Positions 1-8,558 of a stretch of DNA of 64,000 nucleotides are shown piece by piece. This stretch comes from Candidatus Leptofilum proximum (lineage in GTDB: Bacteria; Chloroflexota; Anaerolineae; Promineifilales; Promineifilaceae). How positions within the stretch are numbered: position 1 is the stretch's first letter; every line of letters begins with the position of its first letter. The DNA lies in assembly GCA_016710325.1 (NCBI GenBank), contig JADJXK010000001.1, positions 1,736,001 to 1,800,000 of the forward strand, read 5' to 3'. Below the pieces are notes generated by a model that did not search any database, was not told where the DNA came from, and was given only the letters and a program-made list of their open reading frames with translations. Position numbers and translations under genes: made by a program.

Positions 1-2375
1 TGGCCCTGCGGCGAATACTGCCCGCCGACGGCTTCCACAATCGTTGGCGTGCCGCTCACGTTTTGGCGCAGCCACATGATGGCGGCGTAATCGTCGGGGT
101 TAAACACGGCCATCTGCGCCAGGCCGTCGAGCGTGGCGGGCAGCCGGTTGGCCGACTCCACCGGTCCACGATACTCGATAGCACGGGATTGCACGGCCAG
201 GACGGGGAAAAGCAGGGTGAGGAGGAATACGGCCGTATACACCACCGTCACGCCCGCAGGCACCAGCTTGCGGCCGCCTTCCCTGGCCGCCAGCCACAAA
301 TAGGACAGGCCGAACAGCCCCGCCACACCAAACATCACCCACGCCTGGTAGTAAAACTTAAACACGGTGTTCAGGCGCATCCCAAAATTGTCGCGCAGGT
401 AGACAAACTCCGGCCCCAATGTGAGCAGCGCGCCGGTGGCGATGAGGAGGAGGGCGAAGGGGAGGGGAGAGGGTGACAAGGTGACAAGGTGAGGGGGTGA
501 CAAGGTGACAAGGTGACCGGGTGACAGGGTCATCTTCTCTGTGAAACTCTGTGTGTTCTCTGTGTTACTCTGTGTTCCTGTTTCTTCTTCCCTCAACAGC
601 CCTTGCCAGGCCATGATGACGAGACCAAGCAGGGCGGCGAGCATGAGGGTGACGCCAGGGGTGGTGAGTTTGGCTTGCAGCACGGTGGGTAGGAGGGTGG
701 CAACGGCCGTAAAACCCCAGCCCAGCGCCACATTTCCTTCCGGTCGGGCGGGCAGGGTCAGCCCCAGCTCCGTGGCCAGGTTGACGATACGTCCCGCGCC
801 GTCGGCGCTGCTGGCGACAATCCAGCCCAGCAGTAATGCCAGCAGAAAGAGGCCGAGGATGAGGGAAACGGCCGTAACCACCCCCGATTTCCACTGCTTG
901 AAGCGGAAGCGTGCGGCCAGACTCAGCACCAGCGCCCAGATGCCCAGCAGTGGCAGGCCAAAAATAATCAAAAAGTGCGGCAGGCGCGTGGGGCGCACCA
1001 GCGTCGGCAGCAAAAATGGCGCGCCCGCCTGCGAACGGAAGCCGAGGTAAAACGGCAGGTAGAGCAAAATGGCGGGAATGACCAGCAGCAGCGCCAGCCA
1101 GAATGCGTCGGTGAGCCACTGGCTGCGCCAGCCAAAGCGCCGCCAACGGTTGAGCACAAACGCCCCCAGCACCACAAACAGGTGAATCAGCACGTCCCAG
1201 GTGTTGAGGAAAGAAAGTCCGCCCAGAACAATGACGGTGAGCAGCCACAAGGGCTTGTTGGGGATTAGAGATTGGAGATTAGGGATTGGAGATTGGAGAT
1301 GAAGCAGAACCAATCTCCGATCTCCAATCCACCTTTCTTCTTCCAGCCACCACAAAAACGCCACCGCCAGGCTCAAAAAGGCAAAGGGCAGCGCCAGCAC
1401 GTGCGGGTGCATGTCGCCCAACACAAAGCTGAAGCCGGGGAACTCGGCAATGGGTTCCAGCCCTTCAATCACTTCCCCGGCCAGCGTGTGCTCGTTGATG
1501 ACGCGCGAACTGCGCCACCACCACCAGGCGCTGGAGTCGTAGCGTGGGCTGCTGGCAGCGCTGGGCGGCGCGTTGATATCGCGCACGTCGAGCCAGGCCC
1601 AAAAGTCGGCCGAACCGATGCCGTTGCCGTGCAGGGCTTCCAAAATGATTTGCAGGTTGCCGCCGATGGGCAGAGCGATGGCGGCCATCAGGCCAAAGAG
1701 GACGGCCAGGCGGGTGGACCTTTGCTTGAGGGTCTGCCCATAGCTCATCACCAGGTTGTAGACGAGGCCAAAGGCGCCCACGGCCGTTCCCGCCATCAGC
1801 CAGGCAATGCCCAAATTAAAGGCCACCGGTTCGGCAACGGCCGCTAAGCGTGCCAGCACCGAGGTCATCACGTAGCCAAAGTAGTAGTAGCTGATGGCAA
1901 ACCCAGACAGCCACGGATCAACTGGGGGAAAGGTGGCGCTGCGCCCCACGGCATTGAGGAAGGCAAACTCCATCGGCTTTTCGGTGCCGGTGATGGCCGG
2001 GTTTTGCGCCCGCACCCAGACCCACAGGCCAAACATTGCAGCAAAAATGAGTTCGGTGAACAGGATGTGGCTCCACTGCCCCCAGACCCAGGCGCGCAGC
2101 TCGGCCCCATCGCGGCGGTAGGCCCAGTAAGACAGCCCCAGCACCACCGCCGCGGCGAGCAAGATGCCGCCCAGGTTGTTTTGCAAAAAGCCCAGGCTGC
2201 CCAACAGCCAAAACAGGTAGCTCACCAGCAGCAGCGACAGCATCTTGACAAAGGCGTAGCCTCGGTCGGGCAGCCGTTTGAAGAGGGTGAAGGCCAGGGG
2301 GGTAACGGCCGTTCCCAACAGCAGCAGCACGCCCCACCACCGAATCGCCGCAAAAATGTCTTCCCAAGGCAGCAT
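1..2375 (-). CDS. Chlor_Arch_YYY (DUF2298) membrane protein, 3' truncated by window edge
   Basis: One open frame runs from an ATG at 2375 off the left edge (791 codons visible). It encodes a very hydrophobic protein with many membrane segments. The family motif is present as FAISYYYFGYV, followed by a second block with the sequence EFPGFSFVLGDMHPHVLALP, and near the edge the block beginning YAAIMWLRQNV. Function of the family is unknown; its members are known from Archaea and Chloroflexota and are assumed to be membrane enzymes, possibly of glycoconjugate synthesis. The gene is a paralogue of the C-terminal half of the upstream gene and lies 42 bp after it on the same strand, probably co-transcribed. 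Two tandem-repeat insertions (about 472-577 and 1261-1330) are translated in frame as low-complexity loops. Family assignment is firm; function is not. Confidence 0.85.
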   Translation of the reverse strand, partial: MLPWEDIFAAIRWWGVLLLLGTAVTPLAFTLFKRLPDRGYAFVKMLSLLLVSYLFWLLGSLGFLQNNLGGILLAAAVVLGLSYWAYRRDGAELRAWVWGQWSHILFTELIFAAMFGLWVWVRAQNPAITGTEKPMEFAFLNAVGRSATFPPVDPWLSGFAISYYYFGYVMTSVLARLAAVAEPVAFNLGIAWLMAGTAVGAFGLVYNLVMSYGQTLKQRSTRLAVLFGLMAAIALPIGGNLQIILEALHGNGIGSADFWAWLDVRDINAPPSAASSPRYDSSAWWWWRSSRVINEHTLAGEVIEGLEPIAEFPGFSFVLGDMHPHVLALPFAFLSLAVAFLWWLEEERWIGDRRLVLLHLQSPIPNLQSLIPNKPLWLLTVIVLGGLSFLNTWDVLIHLFVVLGAFVLNRWRRFGWRSQWLTDAFWLALLLVIPAILLYLPFYLGFRSQAGAPFLLPTLVRPTRLPHFLIIFGLPLLGIWALVLSLAARFRFKQWKSGVVTAVSLILGLFLLALLLGWIVASSADGAGRIVNLATELGLTLPARPEGNVALGWGFTAVATLLPTVLQAKLTTPGVTLMLAALLGLVIMAWQGLLREEETGTQSNTENTQSFTEKMTLSPGHLVTLSPPHLVTLSPSPLPFALLLIATGALLTLGPEFVYLRDNFGMRLNTVFKFYYQAWVMFGVAGLFGLSYLWLAAREGGRKLVPAGVTVVYTAVFLLTLLFPVLAVQSRAIEYRGPVESANRLPATLDGLAQMAVFNPDDYAAIMWLRQNVSGTPTIVEAVGGQYSPQG
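472..577. repeat. Tandem repeat insert inside YYY gene
   Basis: Units of about 8 bp related to AAGGTGAC are followed by units related to CTCTGTGT. The block is read through in frame by the minus-strand gene. The same GGTGAC family recurs at 4256-4360, 12357-12400 and 34240-34302. Confidence 0.8.
1261..1330. repeat. GATTGGA heptamer hairpin inside YYY gene
   Basis: Tandem heptamers of the type GATTGGA/GATTAGA are followed by their reverse complement (CAATCTC units), giving a potential hairpin. It is translated in frame in the minus-strand gene. The same family occurs at 3800-3873, 20761-20826, 29474-29538 and 54549-54615. Confidence 0.85.
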
Positions 2376-2387
2376 AAATGTGTCCTG

Positions 2388-2415
2388 GTAGGGGCGGTTC
2401 GCGAACCGCCCCTAC
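2388..2415. repeat. Perfect 28-bp palindrome between the YYY genes
   Basis: The arms are GTAGGGGCGGTTCG and its exact reverse complement with no spacer. It fills most of the 42-bp gap between the two genes. It has no T-tract, so it looks more like a REP-type palindrome than a terminator. It shares the GTAGG...CCTAC ends with the element at 28568-28594. Confidence 0.85.
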
Positions 2416-2417
2416 GG

Positions 2418-5400
2418 TTAATTGCTCAATGAAATCGTTCCGTTATCCAAAACCTTATAAACAGTCGTCCCGGCGTTGCGGTACACCTCTTCCAGCAGTC
2501 CCATCTGCACCATCTGGTCGAACTTGTTCAGGCCGTCGGGGGTGTACAGCACCCACTCCAGTTGGCCGACGTAGACGTAGCTCACGTCGTAGCGGGCCAG
2601 GATGTTTTGCGCTTCCACGACGGAGATCGTGTTGTACAGCGTGGCCACGTCGCGGATGCGCTGGTCGATGAACTGGCCGGGCAAGATGGCCCGCTGCTGC
2701 CGCTGGTGGCCGCTCCAGCCGATGATGCCCGGCAGGCCGGTGTACATCGCCACCCGGTTGGTGGCCGAGCGATAATAATTGTCGCTGTACCCCTCGGCCA
2801 CGACAGGCGAGCCGGGGATGTTTTGCTGCATCCACTTCACTGCCTCGTAGTCAAACGAGAGCGGCACGTTGCCGCTGATGCCGTTGACGCTTTCGAGGTA
2901 GCTGGCGTAGGGCATGAAGGCCATGCCGTCTAGAGTGATCGGCGCTTCTTGCGTCAGGCGCACGTTCCACTTGGCCTTGGTGGCCAGGATGGGGTAGAGT
3001 GCCGCCGCCGCCACCAACACACCGAGCACTGCCAGCCACAACCGGCGGGTTGTTTCTTTCTTTTCAACAGATGGCCAGGCCCAAACGGCCGTTACACCCC
3101 CCACCACGCTCAGCAGCAGCCACACCTGCATGTAAAACTTGAAGACGGTGTTCATGCGGCCGACGGTGTTTTCCACCACAAAAAATTCCACAAACAGGGT
3201 GATGCCCAGGGCTGAGGCAATCAAAATGAGCACGACGCGGCGGGCGGCGGGCAAATCGGGCCGCAGGCCCAGCAGTCCGGCCACGATGGTGAGCGTCAGC
3301 ACCACCGGGGCAATCCAGTAGCCCAGACGGAACAAAATGAGCAGGATAATGATGTACAGCCCCAGCGCCAGCAGCAGCGGTGCGGCGGCGGGTTCCCAGC
3401 GCCGCAAGCCGTCTTCGGTCCAGGTGCGCGTCCAGGCGCGGAACTCGCGCGCCAGGTGGGTGAGCACAAAAAAGAGAAAGAGGCCGTAAATGACCAGGTA
3501 GTTGCTCAGGTAGCTGGTGGAACCCTCCCAGGGCACAATCGAGTTGAAGCCCGCGCCAAAGTTGCTGGAGAAGGGCCAGAAGAGCAGCAGGGCCAGGCCG
3601 ATGAGCACGGCCGTTTTCAGCCCAATCTGCCCCAAAAGCTGAAGGTTGAAGGAACGGCCGTTTTGCTCCACCGCCGCATACATCACCGCCAGCGCGCCAA
3701 TGACGCCGTAAGTGGGCAAATCCCAGATGTTGGTGGCCTGCAGTACACCAATCGCCAGCGCCCCGCTGAACCAGATGAGCGCCGTTTCCCACCAGAAAGG
3801 GGAGATTGGCAACCTTTGGAGATTGGAGATTGAAAGAGCTTCTAAATCTCTAATCTCTAATCTCCAATCTCTTGCTCTCAACACCAACGACACCGCCCAG
3901 GCCAGCGCCAGCATCGTTAGGGGCAGGGCAATCATGTGGGCGTGCAGGTCGCCGTAGAGGAAGGTGAAAAACGGGAATTCGGTAATCGGCCCTACTTCGC
4001 CTTCGTTGAAGTTGAGGATGCGCGTGGCCGTCCAGAACCAGTCGCCGGGGTAGATGGGAGCGGGCGTGCCGCTCATCACTTTAAAGCCGCCGTCGAGGGT
4101 GCGTACGGCCGTTCCCACCAGCGGTATCGTCTCTTCCAGCGTCGGATTGCCCGCCTTGTACCAGGCATCGGTCAACACGCCCACCTGCCCCAGGTTGCCC
4201 AGGAGGATGGCCAGGGTGGCGGCGATGAGACCGGCGGCGATGGCGGGGCGGTGAAGGGGTGACCGGGTGACCGGGTGACCGGGTGACCGGGTGACCGGGT
4301 GAGGCAATGTCACCTTGTCACCGGCAACCGCAGGTTGCAGTCTCCTTGTCACCTTGTCACGCGAAGCAACAAGATCGTACGCCACGCTGAACACCGCCAT
4401 GCCGGTGAAGCTGAACAGCATGGACAGGTTCAGGTTGTAGGCGATGGTGGGAATGATGCCCAGGAGTTTGGTGAGCACGCCGGCGTAGACAAAGCCGTAG
4501 TAGTAGTAGTTGATGTAGCCGCCAGCAAACCAGGGATCGTAGGGTGGGAAGGTGGCGGATTTGAGAACGGCCGTAAAATACGTCAGGTCCATCGGTTTTT
4601 CGCCGCCCCAGATCACGTCCCACACGTCCGGGTTGCGCACGCGGATGAGAATGGCTACGAAGTACAATCCCACCGCGATCAGCTCCACCACGCCGATGAA
4701 AGCCAGATTGTCGCGCACCCAGGCGCGAATCTCGCCGCCGCGCCGGATCAGCACCAGGGCGCTCAAAATGACGATGAGCAGCAGCGCCAGCAGGTGCGTG
4801 CCGCGCGAATTGTGGAACAGCTCCATGCTGGCCGTCAGCCAGACAAAATAGGAAATGAGCAAAATCGAGAAGATGCGCGAGATGATGTAGCCCCGGCTGG
4901 GCAGGCCGCGGAAAACGGCAAAGGTCAGCGGGAAGGTGACCAGTCCCAAAACAATCACCGCCAGCCACCAGACCACGGCGGCCAGCCACGGATTTTGCGA
5001 CAGGAGGCCGTCCGGGTTGAAAATGTCGCTGAAGGTGCCGTTGGCGCGTTGGGTGGCCACGGCCGTTTCCGACAGCAGCAGTCCGTTGGGCGCTTCGGTG
5101 GCCTGGCCGGGATTGGTGAAAACGGCCGTGCCCAAATCCACCTCACCCAAAATTGCCACCGTGTTTTCCCGGCTGTAGGTCTCGCTCTTGGCAAAAATCC
5201 ACACCGGCGGATGGTCGTAGACGCTAAACGCTTCCTCGGCAGCCAGGTCACCCGGCGGCGGCCAGCCGATCTCCGGCAGCTCGCCCCAGCCAACCTGCCC
5301 GGTGGTGTCGCTGATGTGCAGCGGCCCAATTTGCAGCGGGGCGTGGAATTCGGCCACCAATTCAAAACCCAGCTCGCCGCTGAACAGCGCCTCGTAGTAG

Positions 5401-7547
5401 CGGGTGGTCATCGGGTAAGTCAGCGGCAGGCGCGGCAGCGACCAGACGGCACGCTGGCTGCTCAACACGATGTAATCCGCCTCTTCCAGCCAGGTGACCA
5501 TTTCCTCGCGCTTTTCCGGGCTGTCCGGGTTGGTGATGGGGCGCTGCCCGCCGGTGACTTCGGTGAAATAGGCGCCGTAGGCGGAACGGCCGTTCACATC
5601 GTAAGGCAAAATGCCGTCCCAATGTTCATTCATCAGCAGGCTGGTTTCGGCGCGGACGGGGCTGCCTGCGGTCAGTTCAATCACAATTTGCTGGGCCGAG
5701 TCGGCGGGAACGGCCGTGTCCGGCATGTCCAAGGTGTAGCTGGCTTCCGTATCGGTGACAACCAGCTCCGTGGCCTCGCTGCCGTTGTTGATCAGCCCGG
5801 CCTGCATCGTCACTGCCTGCTCTTGCCGGACCTCAGATGCTGAGGAGACGCGCATGTTGTTGAGGCGAACGGCCGTAATCGTGGCATCTTCAGGGAGAAC
5901 GGCCGTTAAATACAGCGGCATCCCGATCTGAAAGTCGTACCCTTTCAGCGGCAGCGCCAGCTCTTTGCTCTCGCCATTGGCCTCGTAGAGTAGCGTCGCG
6001 CCGGTAGGGATGTTGTCAAACATCCAGGCCGAGGCGGCGATGCGGGTGATGGGTTCGCGGTAAATTTGCACAAAGGCATTGGCCCACAAAAAGCTGGGGA
6101 TGACCACCACGGCAATCAGCCCGGCCGCCAGCGCCTGCTTCAACGGCCGTCGGTCTTCGCTCTGCCGCGCCTTTTGCCAGACCATCCACAAAGCCCAGCC
6201 CGCCAGCAAAAAGAGGGTGGGGTAGATGGGCAAAAAGTAGCGGATCGACTTCACCCAGCGGGTGGCCATGAACAAAAAGTAGACCAGGCTCCAGGCGACA
6301 GGGATGGCGTGCACCAGCCAATCGGGTCGCGCCCGGACGATGCGCCACAGCGCCCAAAACAGCCCCGCCCAGGCGGTCAGCCCGGCGGCGAGGCCCATGC
6401 CGTATAAAACCATGTTGGTGAAGGGGAAGACAATGACGTCCCGATCGGTCCATTGCAGCGCAGGCGGAAAGACGGCTTCCGGGCTTTGCTGCTGTTGAAT
6501 CTCGTCCATGTTGCTGCGCCACTGCGGGTTAAAACCAATGAGCGAGCGCAGCCAGACGGAAACGGCGCCCGGTTCTTCGCCGGTTTGGGTGATAACCTCA
6601 TTGCGGGCGATGGTGGCGTCGGCGAAGGCGTAGGGTTGGGCAATGCGGAACACCACCAGCGAGATGGTGGCGGCGACCAGCACGCCTAAAAAGACGCGCT
6701 GAAAGTCGAGCGCGCCCAGGCTGGTCTGGCGCAGGCTTTGCCAGGTGTGGCCCCGGCGCACCAGCCAGGCCACGGCCGAAATGCCAATGATGGGCGCCAG
6801 TGGGGCAACGTTGATGCGGGAGGCTACGGCCAGCCCCAAACTCAGGCCAAACAAAAGCCACCAGCGCAGCTGCCACCTGACCTTCTCGTCGCCAAATCCG
6901 GCGGCGCGTACGGCCGTATACACCCCCAGCGTGGTAAAAAAGGCGGCCCAGTTGTCCATCGTAAAAAAGTGGGACTGCTGGATGGCCATAACGGCCGTTC
7001 CCTGGAAAAACGCTGCCAGCAGGCCCGCCTGCCAGCTGTACAGCCGCCGTCCAATCAAGAAAGTGATAAAAACGGTGAGCAAATCGACCAATGCCGAGAG
7101 GAAACGGCCGCTCTGCTGCAAGCCGTAAAAGCTGTTATAGGTCTGGGTACACAGGTCGGCAAAGTTGTTACAGGCAGCGGTGGCCCACTCGGCAAAGTAG
7201 CGGGTGAAGGTCATGGGGAAGTTGCCGTAGACGTAGAACCCTTTGTCCACGTTGTACGGGTTCAACGGCGACTCGGAGGTGCGCAGATAGTCGAGGAAAC
7301 CATCGGCGGGGCGCAGGCGGCTGGCCACGTCCATCAGGAAAAATTCGTCGGGATGCAGGAAGTTGCCCTCGCCCCACGTCAGCCCGGTAAAGCGAAAGGT
7401 GGCTGCCATCAACAGGATGAGCAGCAAAAGCAGCAGGCCGAGCGATTCCCAGGAAAACGGCCGCTTGGCTGCCGCTTCGGCTTCAGTTGGGGGTGGAACG
7501 GCCGTTTCTGGCACTGTTCCCGGATTGTTTTCTTCCAAAATGGTCAT
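2418..7547 (-). CDS. Giant fusion: GT-C (PMT/ArnT-like) glycosyltransferase plus Chlor_Arch_YYY domain
   Basis: This 1709-residue integral membrane protein starts at ATG 7547. Residues 1 to about 900 resemble a GT-C glycosyltransferase: a first membrane segment near 30-50, then HPDEFFLMD in the first external loop (acidic pair as in PMT/ArnT catalytic loops), several more membrane segments, and an extracytoplasmic beta-rich part. Residues about 930-1709 are a YYY/DUF2298 unit with GGYINYYYYGFVYAGVL, EFPFFTFLYGDLHAHMIALP and the terminal GLPGIIGWSGHQRQQR block. GT-C enzymes use polyprenyl-phosphate sugars, so transfer of a sugar outside the membrane is a reasonable inference; the substrate is unknown. 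Two repeat blocks (3800-3873 and 4256-4360) are translated in frame. The gene is followed at 42 bp by a stand-alone YYY paralogue. Confidence 0.8.
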   Translation of the reverse strand: MTILEENNPGTVPETAVPPPTEAEAAAKRPFSWESLGLLLLLLILLMAATFRFTGLTWGEGNFLHPDEFFLMDVASRLRPADGFLDYLRTSESPLNPYNVDKGFYVYGNFPMTFTRYFAEWATAACNNFADLCTQTYNSFYGLQQSGRFLSALVDLLTVFITFLIGRRLYSWQAGLLAAFFQGTAVMAIQQSHFFTMDNWAAFFTTLGVYTAVRAAGFGDEKVRWQLRWWLLFGLSLGLAVASRINVAPLAPIIGISAVAWLVRRGHTWQSLRQTSLGALDFQRVFLGVLVAATISLVVFRIAQPYAFADATIARNEVITQTGEEPGAVSVWLRSLIGFNPQWRSNMDEIQQQQSPEAVFPPALQWTDRDVIVFPFTNMVLYGMGLAAGLTAWAGLFWALWRIVRARPDWLVHAIPVAWSLVYFLFMATRWVKSIRYFLPIYPTLFLLAGWALWMVWQKARQSEDRRPLKQALAAGLIAVVVIPSFLWANAFVQIYREPITRIAASAWMFDNIPTGATLLYEANGESKELALPLKGYDFQIGMPLYLTAVLPEDATITAVRLNNMRVSSASEVRQEQAVTMQAGLINNGSEATELVVTDTEASYTLDMPDTAVPADSAQQIVIELTAGSPVRAETSLLMNEHWDGILPYDVNGRSAYGAYFTEVTGGQRPITNPDSPEKREEMVTWLEEADYIVLSSQRAVWSLPRLPLTYPMTTRYYEALFSGELGFELVAEFHAPLQIGPLHISDTTGQVGWGELPEIGWPPPGDLAAEEAFSVYDHPPVWIFAKSETYSRENTVAILGEVDLGTAVFTNPGQATEAPNGLLLSETAVATQRANGTFSDIFNPDGLLSQNPWLAAVVWWLAVIVLGLVTFPLTFAVFRGLPSRGYIISRIFSILLISYFVWLTASMELFHNSRGTHLLALLLIVILSALVLIRRGGEIRAWVRDNLAFIGVVELIAVGLYFVAILIRVRNPDVWDVIWGGEKPMDLTYFTAVLKSATFPPYDPWFAGGYINYYYYGFVYAGVLTKLLGIIPTIAYNLNLSMLFSFTGMAVFSVAYDLVASRDKVTRRLQPAVAGDKVTLPHPVTRSPGHPVTRSPLHRPAIAAGLIAATLAILLGNLGQVGVLTDAWYKAGNPTLEETIPLVGTAVRTLDGGFKVMSGTPAPIYPGDWFWTATRILNFNEGEVGPITEFPFFTFLYGDLHAHMIALPLTMLALAWAVSLVLRARDWRLEIRDLEALSISNLQRLPISPFWWETALIWFSGALAIGVLQATNIWDLPTYGVIGALAVMYAAVEQNGRSFNLQLLGQIGLKTAVLIGLALLLFWPFSSNFGAGFNSIVPWEGSTSYLSNYLVIYGLFLFFVLTHLAREFRAWTRTWTEDGLRRWEPAAAPLLLALGLYIIILLILFRLGYWIAPVVLTLTIVAGLLGLRPDLPAARRVVLILIASALGITLFVEFFVVENTVGRMNTVFKFYMQVWLLLSVVGGVTAVWAWPSVEKKETTRRLWLAVLGVLVAAAALYPILATKAKWNVRLTQEAPITLDGMAFMPYASYLESVNGISGNVPLSFDYEAVKWMQQNIPGSPVVAEGYSDNYYRSATNRVAMYTGLPGIIGWSGHQRQQRAILPGQFIDQRIRDVATLYNTISVVEAQNILARYDVSYVYVGQLEWVLYTPDGLNKFDQMVQMGLLEEVYRNAGTTVYKVLDNGTISLSN
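3800..3873. repeat. GATTGGA heptamer hairpin inside the GT-C/YYY gene
   Basis: GATTGGA units are followed by inverted CTAATCT/CCAATCT units. The host gene reads them in frame, giving the peptide LEIRDLEALSISNLQRL. Confidence 0.85.
4256..4360. repeat. GGTGACC tandem repeat with inverted copy inside the GT-C/YYY gene
   Basis: Five or more direct units of GGGTGACC are followed by inverted CACCTTGT units, read in frame as PVTRSPGHPVTRSP-type sequence. The family also occurs in intergenic DNA. Confidence 0.85.
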
Positions 7548-7857
7548 AAGCGCTTAATTCTGTAAGAGTTCCACCTTGTTATACACAGTCACTCTTACAG
7601 TTTGCTTAGTAAGCGGCCAACAACAACTTACCTGATTGGGAGGCCGCTTACTCCAAGCCGTCCGCACAATTCCGCTAACCCTATTTGCGGACGGCCACTT
7701 ACCTTCCGCTGAGATTCAGATTAAGCAAAGGCGCTATTTTAGCGAACTCTCTACATAATGCCGAATTGCCACCAGAAAATTAATGTTACTCCCCGGCTAT
7801 GTTATACTGAGATTGCTGCACGTCTTCGCCATTATTTATTTGCTGGAGGGAAATCCC
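7548..7857. other. 310-bp divergent intergenic region with three consecutive perfect hairpins
   Basis: No gene is seen. Three perfect inverted repeats lie head to tail: CTGTAAGAGT at 7560-7569 with 7591-7600; AGTAAGCGGCC at 7608-7618 with 7642-7652; and GCCGTCCGCA at 7657-7666 with 7686-7695. The remainder leads into the promoter and ribosome site of the RemA-like gene. Confidence 0.75.
7780..7808 (+). promoter_or_regulatory. Possible promoter of the RemA-like gene
   Basis: TATACT at 7803-7808 is a good -10 element. A poor -35 (TTAATG, 7780-7785) lies 17 nt upstream. The transcript would begin about 40 nt before the start codon. Confidence 0.35.
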
Positions 7858-8220
7858 ATGCGAGTTGAAAAAGGTATCATGGTAGCCCTGGGCTACGGCA
7901 AGTATTTTCGGTCAGACAGTATTGTGGGGTTGGAGCCGATTGAAGAGGACGAGGGGCGCGGTCCCGGCCAGCGTACCCGTGTTTTTGTTGAGGGGCAAAC
8001 AGAACCGTTTATCGCCTCGCGTACCGAGGGTACCATCTTGCGTGATATGGTGTCGCTGCCGGTTGAGGCGACCCGGGCACAAGAACAGTTCCAACTGCTG
8101 TCCGACATTTTGGAGACCGTGCAGGAGATTGACCCCATGCTGCGCCGCATCGTGCGCGAGCAGGGGAACTGGGACCTAAACCGGCTGGAGCGTCGTATTC
8201 GCGATACGCTTCAGGAATAG
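7858..8220 (+). CDS. RemA-like (DUF370) protein with C-terminal extension
   Basis: This 120-residue protein starts at ATG 7858, chosen because GGAGGGA lies 7 nt upstream; an upstream ATG at 7783 lacks such a site and adds no family sequence. The first 65 residues match the RemA/DUF370 fold: GIMVALGYGKYFRSDSIVGL, then RTRVFVEGQTEPFIASR. RemA of Bacillus is a DNA-binding activator of matrix genes. The last 50 residues are helical and charged, beyond the usual length of about 85-95. The gene is monocistronic, with an opposite-strand gene 5 bp downstream. Family call is moderately secure; the regulatory role is inferred. Confidence 0.65.
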   Translation: MRVEKGIMVALGYGKYFRSDSIVGLEPIEEDEGRGPGQRTRVFVEGQTEPFIASRTEGTILRDMVSLPVEATRAQEQFQLLSDILETVQEIDPMLRRIVREQGNWDLNRLERRIRDTLQE

Positions 8221-8225
8221 GTAAA

Positions 8226-8537
8226 TCAGCGGTTCAAAACGACCAGCAGGGTGATGGCTGCCGAAGCCCACGTGCCTAACTGAAGCACGGCAAAGCCACC
8301 TACCCAAAGGGTTCGTTTGAGCCGGGTAAACGCGCGTGTTTTGAAAAAGATGAAGACGGTGGCAATGATGGCAATGAGCAGATGCACCTGGAGGAGGATG
8401 ACGCTGGCCCGTTCGGCCGCTGCCAAGGGCGCTTCTTCCAGCGCCACGGCCGCGCCAACAATGAGCAAGAAGTGGCAGAGGATGGCTGCCGCCCAGGCGG
8501 CGAGAGTATAAACAGCGGCTCTCATTGTGGTTGACAT
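8226..8537 (-). CDS. Small three-helix membrane protein, unknown function
   Basis: A 103-residue protein starting at ATG 8537. Hydrophobic segments lie near 10-31, 45-64 and 78-100, separated by short charged loops. No recognisable family motif. It follows the phosphoesterase gene by 21 bp on the same strand, so the two are probably co-transcribed. Start choice is tentative because an internal ATG five codons in (MSTTM) is equally possible. Confidence 0.6.
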   Translation of the reverse strand: MSTTMRAAVYTLAAWAAAILCHFLLIVGAAVALEEAPLAAAERASVILLQVHLLIAIIATVFIFFKTRAFTRLKRTLWVGGFAVLQLGTWASAAITLLVVLNR

Positions 8538-8558
8538 AACGAATCCTTTTTCAATGTT

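Noticed and set aside
4256..4360. CRISPR array
   Set aside because: The units are contiguous, about 8 bp, with no unique spacers, and no cas genes are present. The other repeat blocks fail for the same reasons.
4299..5843. 514-residue plus-strand open frame
   Set aside because: It lies wholly antisense to the GT-C/YYY gene and has the composition of a shadow frame, rich in Gly, Gln, His and Arg with no membrane or domain pattern.
7560..7695. tRNA or known riboswitch
   Set aside because: The three hairpins do not form a cloverleaf, lack a T-loop consensus, and match no riboswitch motif I can recognise.
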